Shown here piece after piece: positions 33,665-46,390 of a DNA stretch of 64,000 nt. The number at the start of each line of letters is the position of its first letter. Positions within the stretch are counted from its first letter, which is position 1. The position numbers and the translations under genes were made by a program. The DNA comes from Lindgomyces ingoldianus. Its lineage: Eukaryota; Ascomycota; Dothideomycetes; Pleosporales; Lindgomycetaceae. Below the pieces are notes generated by a model that worked only from the letters and a program-made list of their open reading frames with translations, had not been told where the DNA came from and did no database searches. The stretch spans positions 358,754 to 422,753 of the forward strand of contig NW_022985211.1 of NCBI RefSeq assembly GCF_010093535.1, read 5' to 3'.

Positions 33665-35394
33665 TTATATGCTATAACTTTAAAATTGCTGTTAGTAATT
33701 AAAGTGTCTCTTTTATATACAGTCTAATTTCTTAAATAGTGTTTTAAGTATAATAATTATACTATTTATATAAAGCTTAATAAATAAAGCTTAATTATCT
33801 TTTTTTAAGTTAAAAATACTTAATCTAGACTTTATATTAGTTTTCTTTACCTTCTACTTTTTTAAGTATTTATATTCTTTTGTACTAGTGCAGCATTGCT
33901 ATCTTAAGAGGCTTAGTCTATAGTAGGCTCTAGTTTTACTTTTATAGCATTTTTATAAAGCTATTTTTTTTTCTTTTCTATAGAAGATTTTTTTTATATA
34001 AAGGTTAGTTTATCTAGATTTTTTTTATTATAAGTAGGTTTTTTTTTTATAGTATAGTTTAACTTGTGTATATTAGAGCTTTAGTAGGCTATTTTTTCTT
34101 TTAATAATAATATTTTTTTTTAATACTTTTAATTTTATATAGGCTAGTCTAGCCTTTTTTTTTTAATGCTATAATTTTTAAGCTAAGAGAGAAGTTAAGA
34201 ACTTTATATATTATAAAGCTATTATAAGTATTAATTACATAATTAACGTTTACATTTATATAGTCTTTTTAAAGTATCTTTATTACCTTTTACATAGCAC
34301 TTACTTATATAATAATATCTAGTAATAGTAAAAAGTCTAGGTTAATTCTTAGGTATGCTCTAAAGACTAACAGCGTAGGTACTAGACTATATAGACTAGT
34401 AGTATTATTTAAAGCTTTAACTGCTATTTATAGAAGAGCTTTATTCTTTATATAGTTACCTAGCTTAGTCTTTAAGATGTTAAACACTTATTAGAGAGGT
34501 ATGTACACATGTTTAACCTTTTTAACTACCTAATATACTTCTATAGGCATCTGCCTACATGTAGCTTTTATAATCTTTATATAAGCTAAAAAATCCTCTA
34601 AGGTAAAGTTTATACTAGAGTTATACATAATATAGTCTAGAGGTCTCTAATAGGTGTTAATCTAGCATTTGCACAGTGCATATTAAGTGTCTTGTGTAAA
34701 CATAGATTTTAGGAATATAGCAGCCTAAAATAATATATCTACATTAATAATATATAAAACGTCTTTATTAGTAATTTATATAATATTAATAATAACTTTA
34801 TAGTGAAAGTAGAGGTTATTTTTAATTATAAACTTAAATCTTAATAGTGCCTAGTTATAAAATTAGTAGAAGTAGCAAAACTTTTTAATCTCTTCTAACA
34901 CAGCAGTATTAACATTATAGCTAGCGCTAGTTAGCATCTTCTATAGTCTCTCTATACAGGGGTGTCTAAATTAGTAGTAGAGGCAGTAGAGTTTTAATTT
35001 AGTAAAAAAAAACACAAATTCTTTCTTACTAACATTAAAAAAAAGTGTTTTTATTTTTATTTTTATATAATAAAAATAGTAGTTTTATTGTTATGTATAA
35101 TAATATTTAAAATATTATTAAAGTATGCCTTAAGTTAGTTAACATTTACAAGTAATAGTAAAAATAGTTTTAAAGTTTTTAAAATATAGTATATAACTAG
35201 ACTAATTAAGTTCTAGATTTATATAGTACTAATTAATCATTTTAGTGTCTAGCTTTTAAAGCTAAGATCTATTTAGCTTAGTGTCTAATTAATTTTTATA
35301 TATAAGTTTTTTTATATGTATACTTTAAATTAGAAGTTACTAATAGTAAAGATTTTTACTACGCTTATGTTTTATAGTTTACCTTAGTATACTA
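33665..35394 (-). pseudogene. copia polyprotein fragment (copia-2)
   Basis: Collinear with about 53790-55515 of the intact copia, same orientation, thus minus-strand coding; covers part of reverse transcriptase, integrase and upstream sequence. Stops throughout. The left edge is joined directly to the LTR ending at 33664 without its own LTR, and the right edge is interrupted by the family C element at a TA. Confidence 0.8.
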
Positions 35395-37325
35395 TAACGT
35401 ACCTAACAGGTTAGCCGGCTACACAGGTTTGCTAGCTACTTGTGCTAAGCCTCTACTACACTCTACTTATCTACATAATGCTTTAATAATAACACTAGAT
35501 TAAATCTTCTAAAGAATGTTAGATATAGCTTACTCTTTAAGCTTTTAAATAAAACTTAAAACTTTTGTTATAACACGCTACAGCTATTTATAATGTCTTT
35601 TATATAACACTAAGTAATTAACACACTAGATAGCCTTTATAAGCAGAATGCTAGCTTAAATTAAGAAATCTAACTAAGCTTAAAAAAAAAGTAGTTATTA
35701 AGTATATACTTAAGCTTATTACACACAGATTTTTTTAAGCTTATAGCTATAGCTAATATAGCTAATTTCTTACACATAGAGTGTAATCTAGGCTAGGTTA
35801 GCTAAAACTAGCCTAGTATATAGGTTAAGCACTGCTCTAAGTTTATAATAAAGTTTAATTATAAGTATAATTATAAAAAAGTGCTTTATAAGAATCTAAA
35901 AGTTATCCAGAGCTAGTTTTACCTAGTAGCTAACATAAAAGCTAAGTATAGTATCTAAAATAAAAACATGTATAACTTTAATAAGTTAAGCTTTATAATA
36001 GGCTAAATATTAACTAGAGTAGTTATTATAGCTTTAAAAAAACAAAAATAGCTAACAGTAATATAGTAAAGTAATAAAAAGTAGATAATAGTTATTTAAA
36101 GTATTAATATAATAAAGTAAGCTATTTTACTTTTTATTATTTTTAAAAGCTGCTATTACTTTTTTACTTAGTATAAAAAGAAGAATTTACTTTAGAACTA
36201 AGTTATTATAGTCTTTAAAAACAGCTAGATAATAAATAAGCTTAGGCTATAACGTACTTTATAGGCAAGTTGCTCACACACCTGAGTCGCTTACTTTTGC
36301 CAAGACCCCACCCTAATAAACTCTATTATAGCCTATAACAACCTGCTCTGGCACTATATAGTACAGTACAGCCTAGAATATTATTTAGATACTACTTCTG
36401 CTTCTTGCTTACACATTTACACGTTATGCCTAGTCTAATTGCACTGTCTATAGCGCCTTTAGGATAGCTTACCTACTTTAGCTTACACCTGCTTCTTTAC
36501 CTTCTTTTTATTACTGCGCGCCTTAAACTTCTTTAAAGCTGTTAAGTGTAAGCTTTTTTAAATTATTAAGGTTTTTTCTACTTTAATCTGCTTTTTTTTA
36601 TGTAATTTATGTTATGTAGCAGCCTTATTAGCTGCTTAAAGCTTAGTAATTTCCTATTACACTAACACTAGCTTATATGTAATTATTACTACTCTCTTTA
36701 AACCTTTCTTAAACACCTTAACTATAAAAGTTAGTAAACTATTTATATGCTTTTAAATTTTTATTTTTATAAGCATTAATTATAACCTAAGTTTAAAAGT
36801 ATTGCTTAGAGTTTACAACTACTAGAGCTTATTATATATAGGTAGTAGTAGTAATAAAGTGCACAACTTTACATTAAAGCCTATTATAACCTATTATAAG
36901 TTAAAAGAAACTAATCTAGCGCTTTAAAACTTTTCTTAGATATTACTAGAAGTAATTACAGCATTATAAGCTACTTTAAAGCATAGTAAAAACTCTATTT
37001 TTATAATATAAGTAATCTAGTTGTGTATAAAGTTTTTAGCTTAGCGCTTATACACCTTCTTTAAAAGAGCAAAACAACCTACATTAAGTAGCTATAGAAA
37101 GTGCAATAAGTAAAAAAGTATGTAGATAGTAATAATCTTATTATTTTTATAGTATTACTAAAAATAAAGTAAGTTGTAGCTCTTATAGCTGTTAATAACT
37201 AGCAGATAGTAGCTGCTAATAGTACACTTCTTTATATGCACATTAAAGTGCTTTAACTAGTCTAGACTAAGCTAATTAGTAGTCTAGCTATACTTAGAGA
37301 TTATAATAACTTAATTCTAAAGTAG

Positions 37326-37643
37326 TGTCACGATTATGCACAAGTAAGGTTATAGAGCTTCACAGAGGTCTAGTTTAATTACTACGTGAGGTATTATAGT
37401 AGGTACAAGACGTTGTGTGAGGAATAGGAAGGTTTAGAAAGAAATTAGTAATTAAATACTTAGCTTAGAAGTCTAAGCACTTTAGGTATAAATTAAGCTT
37501 GTTTTAAGTTTAGTTAGTGTTAAAGCAGTTTATGCTTAAGTTTATGTCTATGTTATGTTATGTTTATGTTAGACATGCACTAATAATACTCTAGTACACG
37601 TCTAATACAGTTATGTCTAGAATCTAGGGAGGATACTGTGACA
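37326..37643 (-). repeat. Left (3') LTR of gypsy-2
   Basis: Starts TGTCACGATTATGC, the least altered start among the four gypsy LTRs here, and ends ATACTGTGACA. Confidence 0.9.
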
Positions 37644-40600
37644 GTACCTCCCCTCTTATTAGGAAGGGAATCCTTTACATTAGTAGTTCTAGCATTAGGT
37701 TGTCTTTATTAGAGTATAGGTTTAGTTTAGATAGGTATTAGGTGTAGAATTAGGTTACTATAGAGTTCTTTTATAAGGCTTTTATAGGTTTCTACAACAG
37801 TTTGTTGTATCTAGTTTATTTTATAAAGTATTTATAAATATGTTTTTTCTTATTAAACTAAATCTATTTAATGTCTTTTACAACATATTTTAGTTTATTA
37901 TTTATAATAATAGGTTTAGGTAGCAGGTTTAGCTGTCTAGGTAGATAGTTAGATTTAAAGGCTACTTAGCGCAGCAATAATACATAGAACACAGGGTGTA
38001 TCTTTATGCTGTTAGGTAGGATTAATTAGTAAGCATGTAATAAGACTATATAGGCTACTATAAAGAAGCTAAAGTTCTTCTAATTAAGTTTCTTTAATTA
38101 TTAGTTTATTTAGATATTTCTAGTGTTTAGCTAGACTTTCTTACTAGCTGCATACATAGGGGCAAAAGTTTAGAATTAGTTTATGTACTCTTATTAAAGA
38201 GCTTAAGCCTATGTAAGCTTTTTATAAATGTATTTAGATATATTTTAGATCTTATTAATAAGTCTATTTACATCTATTACTTGTATAAATTAATAAGTTA
38301 GTTAAGAGGTATTTAAAAGTAGTTTAAATTCTATTTAAAAGTAGTATTTATAGTTTGCTAAGAATAGAGATACTTATGTTAATTTAGATGTTATATTATT
38401 AGCTTTAAACTATGCTATAGCTAACTATTTTACCTAGTTATTCTACTAGTAGTTTATGTACACTTATAAGACTTATTTTATTATAGTGTTTATGTTCTTA
38501 GTCTAGCTGTTAGTCTCTAGGTAAAAGGCTGTAGATAGATAGGGGATAATTTAAAGCTATTTATAAAGTTTATCTTAGAAGGCTAAGACAAACTGCGTAC
38601 CTTTATCTAATATAATTATGTTAGGCAGGCTATAGTAAACTTATATGTATTAGTAAAATAACTAGGCTATATTACAGGCAGTTATAAAGGAACATAGTAT
38701 TAAGTATTAATACTTAGTTAAGTAATTAACAACTACTATAATATTTATATACTCTTTAAATAAAAGTAAGTTTATAACAAAATTAATTAATATATCTTTT
38801 TAAGCTTATTTAAGGATTAGAAGTAGTTTAAGCAGGCTATTATACCTTTCTTAAGAGGCTTTTACTTTATAGTAAGTATAGCAACATAATATGTATTAGC
38901 GTACAGTATAGAACATGCAGGGCTAGTAGTACTCTCTCTGTAGTAGGTTAAGAGTCTTTTCTCTGCCTAGGTGTCCTCTAATAGGTAAGTTATGTATAAT
39001 TTAGAGTAGTTTAATTCTTAGTTTGTTAGAATTAAAAATTATAAGTTAGTTATAGTAATATAGCTTACTATTTTAGTTTTTATAGTTAGCTAGTGTTACC
39101 TTTTTTAACTAACTAGCGCTGTTTTAGAGTAGGTCTAAAGTTTCTTAGATAAATTTATTATTTAAATACTTATTAGTAATAATCTAATTAATTATTTAAT
39201 TTATTTTATTTAAGTTAAGGTCTAAAAATAGCTTAAGTTAGAGTAAAGTTTAGTGTTAAGCCTTTTACACTTTTTTCTAAGTAAAAATATTTTAGAATTA
39301 CTTTATAAAGGCATCTAGTTTTCTTCTGTCTTAACTAGGATAATAAGTAATCTTAAAATTAAAATAGAACAGGTATTTAAACTAATAGGCTTATTAGTAG
39401 CTAAGTTATTTTATAGTTATAAAGTACTATAAGTTTTTATAGTTAAATAAGACCTGTATTAGATGCGCTGCACTTTCTAGTTTAGGTTGCTATTGTTTAA
39501 AGCAGTGTACTATAGTAAGTAATTCTTTATTATAGATTTTATAATTACCTTTTATAGAACTTATTCTTTTTAAGAAGTATGTAATAGGCTTAATAGTCTT
39601 GTCTAGCTTAGTCTAGGAGAGAACTCCTGCTACTATGTAGTCTAAGGCATTAGCTTCTATAAGTATTAGTAGTTTAAGGTTAAAGTAGTAGAGTATTAAA
39701 GCTTTAGTAAAGGCTTTTTTTAGCTAGTTAAAGGACTATTAGTAATTTAAGTTAAAGTTAAATTAAATCTCTTTCTTAGTAAGTGTAATTATAGAAATTA
39801 CTTGCTATAAAAAGTTATTAATAAATTATTAGTAAAAGTTAGTAAATCTTATAAAGGCTTAAACATTCTTTATATTCTTTAGGTATTACTAATCTAGCAT
39901 AGTCTAAACTTTAATAGGGTCTATTTAGATGCTATTTATAGAGATTACATATTCTAAATACATAACCTTTAATTAGTAGAACTTGCATTTGTTTACATTA
40001 AGTTATAGACCTGCTTCTTTTATAGCCTTTAGCACTAGGCGTACATGCTGTTTATGCTCTAAAAGGCTATTACTGTAAATTAGAATATTATTAATATACA
40101 TAGTGCAGAACACGTCTAGGTAAGGTTAGAGTAAGTTATTTATAAAATGTTAAAAAGTACTAGGCGCGTTAGCTAAGCTAAAGGGCATTACTAGGTACTT
40201 AAATAGTCTATATTAGGTCTAAAACACTATTAGCTACTTATTACCTTTTACTATCTTTAGCTTATTAAAAGCAGTAATAATATCTAACTTTATAAAATAC
40301 TTTACTTTACTTAGTTAGCTTAGGGTTTTCTGTAAAAAAGGAATTAAGTATTAGTTTTTAATAGTAATAGTGTTTAGTCTTTAGTAGTTAACATAGAATT
40401 AAAGCCTACCTCTAAGTTTCTTTATAAATAGTATAAGTAACACTACTAGTAAGAAGCTAGCTTAAATAAACTTTTTTTTAGGTTTTTATTAAAGTATTTT
40501 TAAAGCACTTTTAATTTATTTAGTAACATCTTATATAGTAGCCTATAACTAGGTTGTTTACTAGGCTTAAAAGTTATTTAGTAATTATATAAATGTTATA

Positions 40601-41273
40601 TTAAAAGCTTATTAAACTTATTTTAGAAAAAGACATATAATAAGTTATAGTAGTCTTAAGAGACTATTATTCTTAGGTTAGTGTGTTTTTAAAGAGCTAA
40701 AGCTTAGTCTATATTAGAAATTATAACTGCGTAGATTTTATAATCTAGTTATTAAGCTAGAGTTATAAATAGGGCAGGTTCTATGTAGCAGATGTCTATC
40801 TGCTATTTAAGTCCTAGTTTATGTTTAAATTAGGTAAGTAAAGATTCTTTAAAAGCTTTTTTTTTTAGGTTTAAGTAGTTATTAAATTATTTTACATAGC
40901 TTATTTTAGTAAAAGGCCTAGCTTATTAGCCTTACTTAGGTAGTTTTTTTTTAAGTTATTAGAAAGTAGGTTTAAAAACCTTTTATATTAAGTGCTACTT
41001 AAGTGTTGTTTAGGTGTAAGTATAAGCATATATTTTAGCATTAAAAAAAGTTAAAGTTTAGGACTTACTCTTAGTAATTAAAGGTAACCTTATGCTAATA
41101 TAGCTATAGTTGTTCTAGAATTAGGTTATAATGTCTTGTGTTTATTACATAGAGCTTAATCTACTCTTTGTAGTGTTAGTAGGTAATTATAATAGTTATA
41201 GTATAAAAAATAGAACCTTTTTTAAGTTATTTTTTATTAAATCTAGTTAGGTAAATTATTTAGGTAAGTAGTG

Positions 41274-41426
41274 TGTAAGGCCGGGATGGCGCTTACGTGT
41301 AAGGCCGAGATGGTGCTTACGTGCGACGGGTATATATACTATTCTGTACGCAATAATCAACTGTTGGTTGATTATTCGCACCTTTTTGGTTGTATTAGCG
41401 TAGTGGTACAGAGCTCCGTCCTTACA
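41274..41426 (+). mobile_element. 153-bp unmutated solo LTR inside gypsy-2
   Basis: Starts TGTAAGGCCGGG and ends CGTCCTTACA; 5-bp duplication TAGTG (41269-41273, 41427-41431). Gypsy-1 lacks it at the matching site (about 9275), so insertion came later. It contains two copies of a GTAAGGCCGRGATGG-type repeat 24 bp apart, a TATA-like GTATATATACT and an inverted repeat AATAATCAAC/GTTGATTATT. No RIP signature, unlike the host. Confidence 0.9.
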
Positions 41427-42826
41427 TAGTGTTAATTAAAGATTTAGTTTACGCGCTAGTTCTTTATTAATATAACCTATGCTGTTTACTTCTAAGTTAA
41501 TAAGAGCTTATATTAGAGCTAATATAGTTTTTTATTATAAATATATAAAAATATTAACTTAGTACTTTTAGTTATTAGTAGAGGACTTAGCTTATAAGTT
41601 AGTAAAGATCTAGTGTTAAATTAGTCCTAGGGGGCAACTTAGCTCTAGGACAAGCCTTTTTGTAGGCTTCTACTGCTATAGCTGCGGCTATGTTAAGAGT
41701 AGCAAAAGAGATTAAGGCTTAAATATAAGTTAGAGCCCTTATAAAAATAAGATTAAAATAGTAAAAATCTTTAATAAATGCTAGCAGCGCTACTTACGCA
41801 GACTTAAGAAAGGGGAATAAAGTAGTTTTAAAAAATATAACTATACTTACTGCACTTAAAGCATTAACTTTTCTTTTTATAATCTTTACACTTTCTAGAA
41901 CTAACTAGAGCATAATTTAAATTAATTTTTATTATATTAAGGTCTTTATTTATAACTGCGCTAGTTTAGGGGCGTATTAAGGCTTGTACAGGGAGGAACT
42001 TTATGTTATTATTATAGGTAGTAATTAGGTTTGCATACGTGTTAAAGTTGTTTAGAAGGGGTTCTTCTACTATAGCGTGTTATAGTTTAGTTAAGAGGGA
42101 GTTATATAGGGCTGTAATTAGACCTATCTTATTTAGGCCTATATTAAATGCAAGTTAGCAGAACTTAGTAAAGTGTAAAGTAAAGCTTTTTTTTTTTATT
42201 ATAAAGTGTTTAGGTAACTTAGGGCTATTAACTTTTTATTTAAGTCTTTATAAGTTACTTATAGAAACACTATAAATTAATCTAAGTTAATAATATCTTT
42301 ATTTATTAGTAAGTTAATTAAGGCTGTTATATTATAGTTAAGTTAAAAGTAGGCATATAGTAACTAAAAGCATTTAAAGAGGAATTAGTTTATATTTCCT
42401 TTAAGTTTATATTAAAGCTTGTGTAAGAAGGAAGGTAGGTCTTTCTATTTTCTATTAAACAGTAAAAGATTAGAGAGTTAGTTAAATTTTATTACTAAGT
42501 TAAAAAAGTTATAAGTTGTAGGCAGTGTTAGGTAGAAAAGAGTTAAGCTATCTCTAGACTTCTAGATAAGCTTTAAGGCTAGTAAGTTTTTAGTTTCTAC
42601 TACTATAATAAAAGTTAAGGTAAAAATAAACTACTTAACAACATAAAGCTGTTTTTTAAAGTCCTTTTAAAAAGCTTTAAAGCTTGCAACATAGCAGCTT
42701 TTTTATAAAGTAAGCGCTTTTTAAAAGGCTTTTTAGCTTACTTTAATAGCTTAAAGTTGTACAAGTACTAAGCTTATTAGATTAGATTTAGAGGCTATTC
42801 TTAGCTAGAGTTTTAACATAACATAA

Positions 42827-43144
42827 TGTTATAATTATGCATAAGTAAGGTTATAAAGCTTTACAGAGGTCTAGTTTAATTACTATGTAAGGTATTATAG
42901 TAAGTATAAGACGTTATATAAGAAACAGAAAGGTTTAGGAGAAAATTAGTAATTAAATACTTAGCTTAGAAGTCTAAGCGCTTTAAGTATAAATTAAGCT
43001 TATTTTAGGTTTAGTTAGTGTTAAGGCAGTTTATGCTTAAGTTTATGTCTGTGTTGTGTTGTGTTCATGTCAGACGTGCACTAATAATACTCTAGTACGC
43101 GTCTAATACAGTTATGTCTAGGATCTAGGGAGGATACTGTGACA
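42827..43144 (-). repeat. Right (5') LTR of gypsy-2
   Basis: Starts TGTTATAATTATGC, ends ATACTGTGACA; same length as its partner. Confidence 0.9.
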
Positions 43145-44931
43145 AGTAGATTTTCCTCTTTATACTAGTTTAAAAAGTAGTTGCCACTCTAGAAGATAAT
43201 AAAAAGTAGAATAGCCTACTTTTTAGTATTAATGCCCTAAATAGCTATTATCTACTCCTAGTTACCTAGCTAGACTACTTTTAGCTGTCCTTATCTCTCT
43301 AAACCTATAACAACTGCTCTAATAGATATCTAGCCTATTATAAACCCTATCTTGTTAAAGTTGTATATGTTATTATTCTAAATGCTATACTTAGCTTTAA
43401 TATTCTTTATAAGGTTAAACTAGCTTTAAATTACTATAAAAATTTTATAAAAAGCTTTTTTATAGTTATACTTATGCTTAAACTTTACTTTAAGCTTTAA
43501 GTAACACTTAATAAACATATTAAGCTAGTTTATGCTAATATAGCCTATATTATGCTTAGTGTGTAAAGAATTAGCTATATTAGCTATAGCTGCTAGCTAG
43601 GGGGGAAATTCTTGCGCATCTAGCTTAAGTATGTGCTAAATAATTACCTGCTTTTTGTTATTATCTAGCTTCTATAAGTTAGCTGTATAATTAGCTTAGA
43701 CAGGTTATCTAGCGCGTTAGTTGCTTATTATCTTTTAAAAGACCCTGTAGATAGCTGCAGCGTGTTAGTTAAAAAGTGTTATGTCTTATTTAAAAGCCTA
43801 AAGTGTAAGCTGCATCTAACATTTCTTTAACACATTTAAGTAGTGTTGTTAGGAATGCATTAGTGTAAGAAAAGTAGTGTAGTAGGGTCTTAGCAAAAGT
43901 AAGCAACTTAGGTGTGTAAGCAACTCGCCTATAAAGTACGTTAGTAGTTAAAGCACTTTAATAAGCATATAAAAAAACGGTTATAAGAGCTTATTAGCTT
44001 TTTATTATTAATAGCTATAAAAGCTATAACTGGCTTAATTTTTAGTAGTACTATAAAAAAAATAAAATTATTACTATTTATATACTTTTACACTTATTAC
44101 ACCTTTTATAGCCTTTTAATATAGGTTGTTTTACTCTTTTAAAAAAAGTGTATAGGCGCTAAGCTAAAGATCTTATATATAACTAAATTACTTACATTAT
44201 AAAACTTAAGTTCTTACTATGCTTTATATACACTTATAATATAGTAATTACTTTTAGTAATATCTAAGAAGAGTTTTAAAGCGCTAGTTTAGCTCTATTT
44301 AACCTAAAATAAGTTAAAATAGCCTTTAATATTTAGTTATATACTCTATTACTACTACTACTTAATAATAAGCCCTAGTAGTTGTAAACCTTAAGTAATA
44401 CTTTTAAATTTAAGTTATAATTAATGCTTATAAAGGTAAAAATTTAGAGGCATATAAATAGCTTACTAATATCTATAGTAAAGGCCTTTAAAAAGGTCTT
44501 AAAAAGGGTAGTAATTATTACACATAAGCTAGTGTTAGTGTAAAAAAAGATTATAAAGCTTTAAGCAGCAAATAAGGCTACTACATAATATAAATTACAT
44601 AGAAAAAGTAAATTTAAGTAAAAAAAACTTTAATAGTTAAAAATAAAGCTTATCTAACTACTTTAAAGAAGTTTAGAGCGCGTAGTAATAGAAAAAAGCT
44701 AAAGACGCAGGTGCACACTAAAAAAGGTAAGCTAAGTTAAAGGTAATATAAGTAGTGTAATTAAACTAAGCATAACTTACATACATATAAGTAAGTAGTA
44801 AAAGTAGACTCTAAATAATATCTTATGTTATATTACTTTTTATAGGGCTAAAGTAGGCTGTTTTGCAGTAGAATAGAGTAGTTTTAGTAGAGGCTTAGCA
44901 AAAGTAGCCGGCTAACCTGTTAGGTACGTTA

Positions 44932-45370
44932 CTTATTATTATAGTAGTACTACTAGTCTTTTTTTTATTAAGTGTTATATACTAGCTAACTTTTAAGCTA
45001 ATGCCTACACCTTATGTATATAGTAGAGCTGTGGTCTGCATTGTAACTACTACCTGTAAGACGTGGTGTGTTCTAGAGGGGCTAGTAGCTTTTCTTTTTT
45101 TATATACTAAATAAATAGACTATTTTTTTTACATATTTTTTTTCTAATCTTATAATAAGAAAAATAAGTGTGTATAATAAAAAAATATAAAAAAATAGGC
45201 TTTATATAAAAGTGTTATTAGTCTAGTTAGTCTAAAGCATTTTTGCGCATAAGATCTAGCTAGTCTACAAATGCTTCTATTTAAACAGAAAGGTAGTTAG
45301 TTAGGACTAATAATTAAAAAGCCTAATTAAGTGTTTTTTTATATATATATATTTACTAAATTATTTTTAC
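44932..45370 (-). pseudogene. copia 3' end fragment (other side of the family D insertion)
   Basis: From about 45155 to 45370 it matches 52215-52441 of the intact copia, which on the minus strand encodes the end of RNase H/polyprotein (the reverse complement of the intact copy reads INSKNNLVNVYIKKT and onward). It stops at TA (45371), exactly the TA at which copia-1 is cut at 18808. Confidence 0.8.
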
Positions 45371-45787
45371 TAACGTGTTTTATTAGTAAGCTGCGGACAT
45401 TAGTAAGCTGCGCACTCTACTAAACTGCGTGAAACTGTGTCTACACCTTTAACTATAGCTTAACAACCATAAGCTTAATCTTTAGCAAAATAAGGCAGAC
45501 TTTACCTTGCTTTTATCTTAATTAAGTCTAACCTTTATTTATTAATTTATGCAGCTGCTGTAGCCTATAACGTACTAGAATCTACCCTCTAAACGCGCCT
45601 CTGTACTATCCTCTTAAAACGCAAGATAATCTTAGTTAACTATAAGCTATCACCTATTAAAGAGCAGTTACTTGTCTTTTAGATCCTAGATCTTAACTAA
45701 CACAGCTTTCTACTCTATATTATTAACATGTGTTAAATAGTAAACGTTTTGCTTTAAGCTTGTTGCTAAGATCCTCTACTAACGCCT
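45371..45787 (+). mobile_element. Fot1/pogo-like transposon, family D, N-terminal 1/4
   Basis: Starts TA + ACGTGTTTTATTAGTAAGCT. The plus strand reads KLSPIKEQLLVF, then ILDLN..., the Tc5/CENP-B helix-turn-helix region of Fot1-type transposases (about 45645-45720), then a short Pro-rich tail. It stops at CGCCT (45783-45787). The C-terminal three quarters are at 18808-20233 on the other strand. Confidence 0.88.
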
Positions 45788-45864
45788 TGTTAGATATGCG
45801 CACCTATTGTCAAGACAGGAGGAACGTTTGACGAAAGCTGCTACATAGTACAAGCAGTAAGCTC

Positions 45865-45955
45865 GAACAGTATGTTGCTGCAAATTGCTGCATGTTGCAG
45901 CATTTTGCAGCATTTTGCAGCATGTTGCAGCATTTTGCAGCATGTTGCAAGCTAG
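45865..45955 (+). repeat. TTGCAGCAT-type minisatellite
   Basis: About eight head-to-tail units of 9-11 bp alternating GTTGCAGCA and TTTTGCAGCA. Unmutated despite its many CA/TG steps. Confidence 0.85.
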
Positions 45956-45986
45956 TCGCGCATAGGGCTAGTGCGCGAGGGTACAG

Positions 45987-46028
45987 CGGACTGTTAGCTG
46001 GTAAAGGGAAAAAACTAATTGCTAATTG
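45987..46028 (+). repeat. CGGAC-junction repeat, copy 2
   Basis: CGGACTGTTAGCTGGTAAAG followed by GGAAAAAACTAATTGCTAATT; similarity to the copies at 20391 and 63781 fades after about 42 bp. Confidence 0.7.
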
Positions 46029-46309
46029 CTTAGAAGCATTTTAGGTATAAAATACTATAGTATTTTATAAGGCAAAACATACTATAACGTATTTATATAA
46101 TGTTTTTTAGAGATCTAAAGAGTAAAGAGTTATTTTATATAACTATATTACAACTGCTTTTTATAGCAGCTGCTTTTAATACAGCGTTGTATAATAATTA
46201 TAGATACTTGCCGCTACTACTACTCTTCTACATCTACTACTACTACCGCAGCAGTAGCAGCAACAACAATAGTAATAATAGTAACAACAGCAACAGTAGT
46301 AACAGTAGT

Positions 46310-46362
<53 letters not shown>

Positions 46363-46390
46363 CTCTAATAATAATAATAATAATAATATA
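46310..46390 (+). repeat. (AAC)n and (TAA)n microsatellite
   Basis: About 18 AAC units followed by about eight TAA/AAT units. The TAA part may be AAC/CAA units changed by RIP-type C to T mutation. Confidence 0.95.

Larger units (their letters stand above)
37326..43144 (-). mobile_element. Complete Ty3/gypsy retrotransposon (gypsy-2)
   Basis: Two 318-bp LTRs (37326-37643, 42827-43144) and the duplication AGTAG (37321-37325, 43145-43149). Minus-strand coding; polypurine complement ACCTCCCCTCTTA inside the left LTR. Reverse transcriptase is readable in the reverse complement of 39950-40300, with YINN at 40098-40087. Removing the 153-bp solo LTR and its 5-bp duplication leaves 5,661 bp, exactly the length of gypsy-1. 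No intact frame. Confidence 0.93.
36250..43943 (-). mobile_element. Fot1/pogo-like transposon, family A, carrying gypsy-2
   Basis: TA duplications at 36250-36251 and 43942-43943. After removal of gypsy-2 and one AGTAG the length is 1,870 bp, identical to the copy at 61747. Minus-strand transposase with N-terminal half near 43200-43900, including an ISIRAVVIGLER-like piece downstream of the YNF motif, and C-terminal zinc knuckle near 36415-36460. Confidence 0.9.
35395..44931 (+). mobile_element. Fot1/pogo-like transposon, family C, with deep nest inside
   Basis: TA duplications at 35395-35396 and 44930-44931; terminal repeats begin ACGTACCTAACAGGTTAGCC. Plus-strand transposase: the helix-turn-helix region lies near 35700-35800, TATAACTTTAATAAG (YNFNK) near 35970, and the DDE domain continues after the insert at 43944. 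Removing the family A insertion leaves about 1.85 kb. RIP-degraded throughout. Confidence 0.88.

Noticed and set aside
45865..45955. Telomere-type or regulatory array (TTGCAGCA repeats)
   Set aside because: Does not match TTAGGG-type telomere units; a simple minisatellite explains it.
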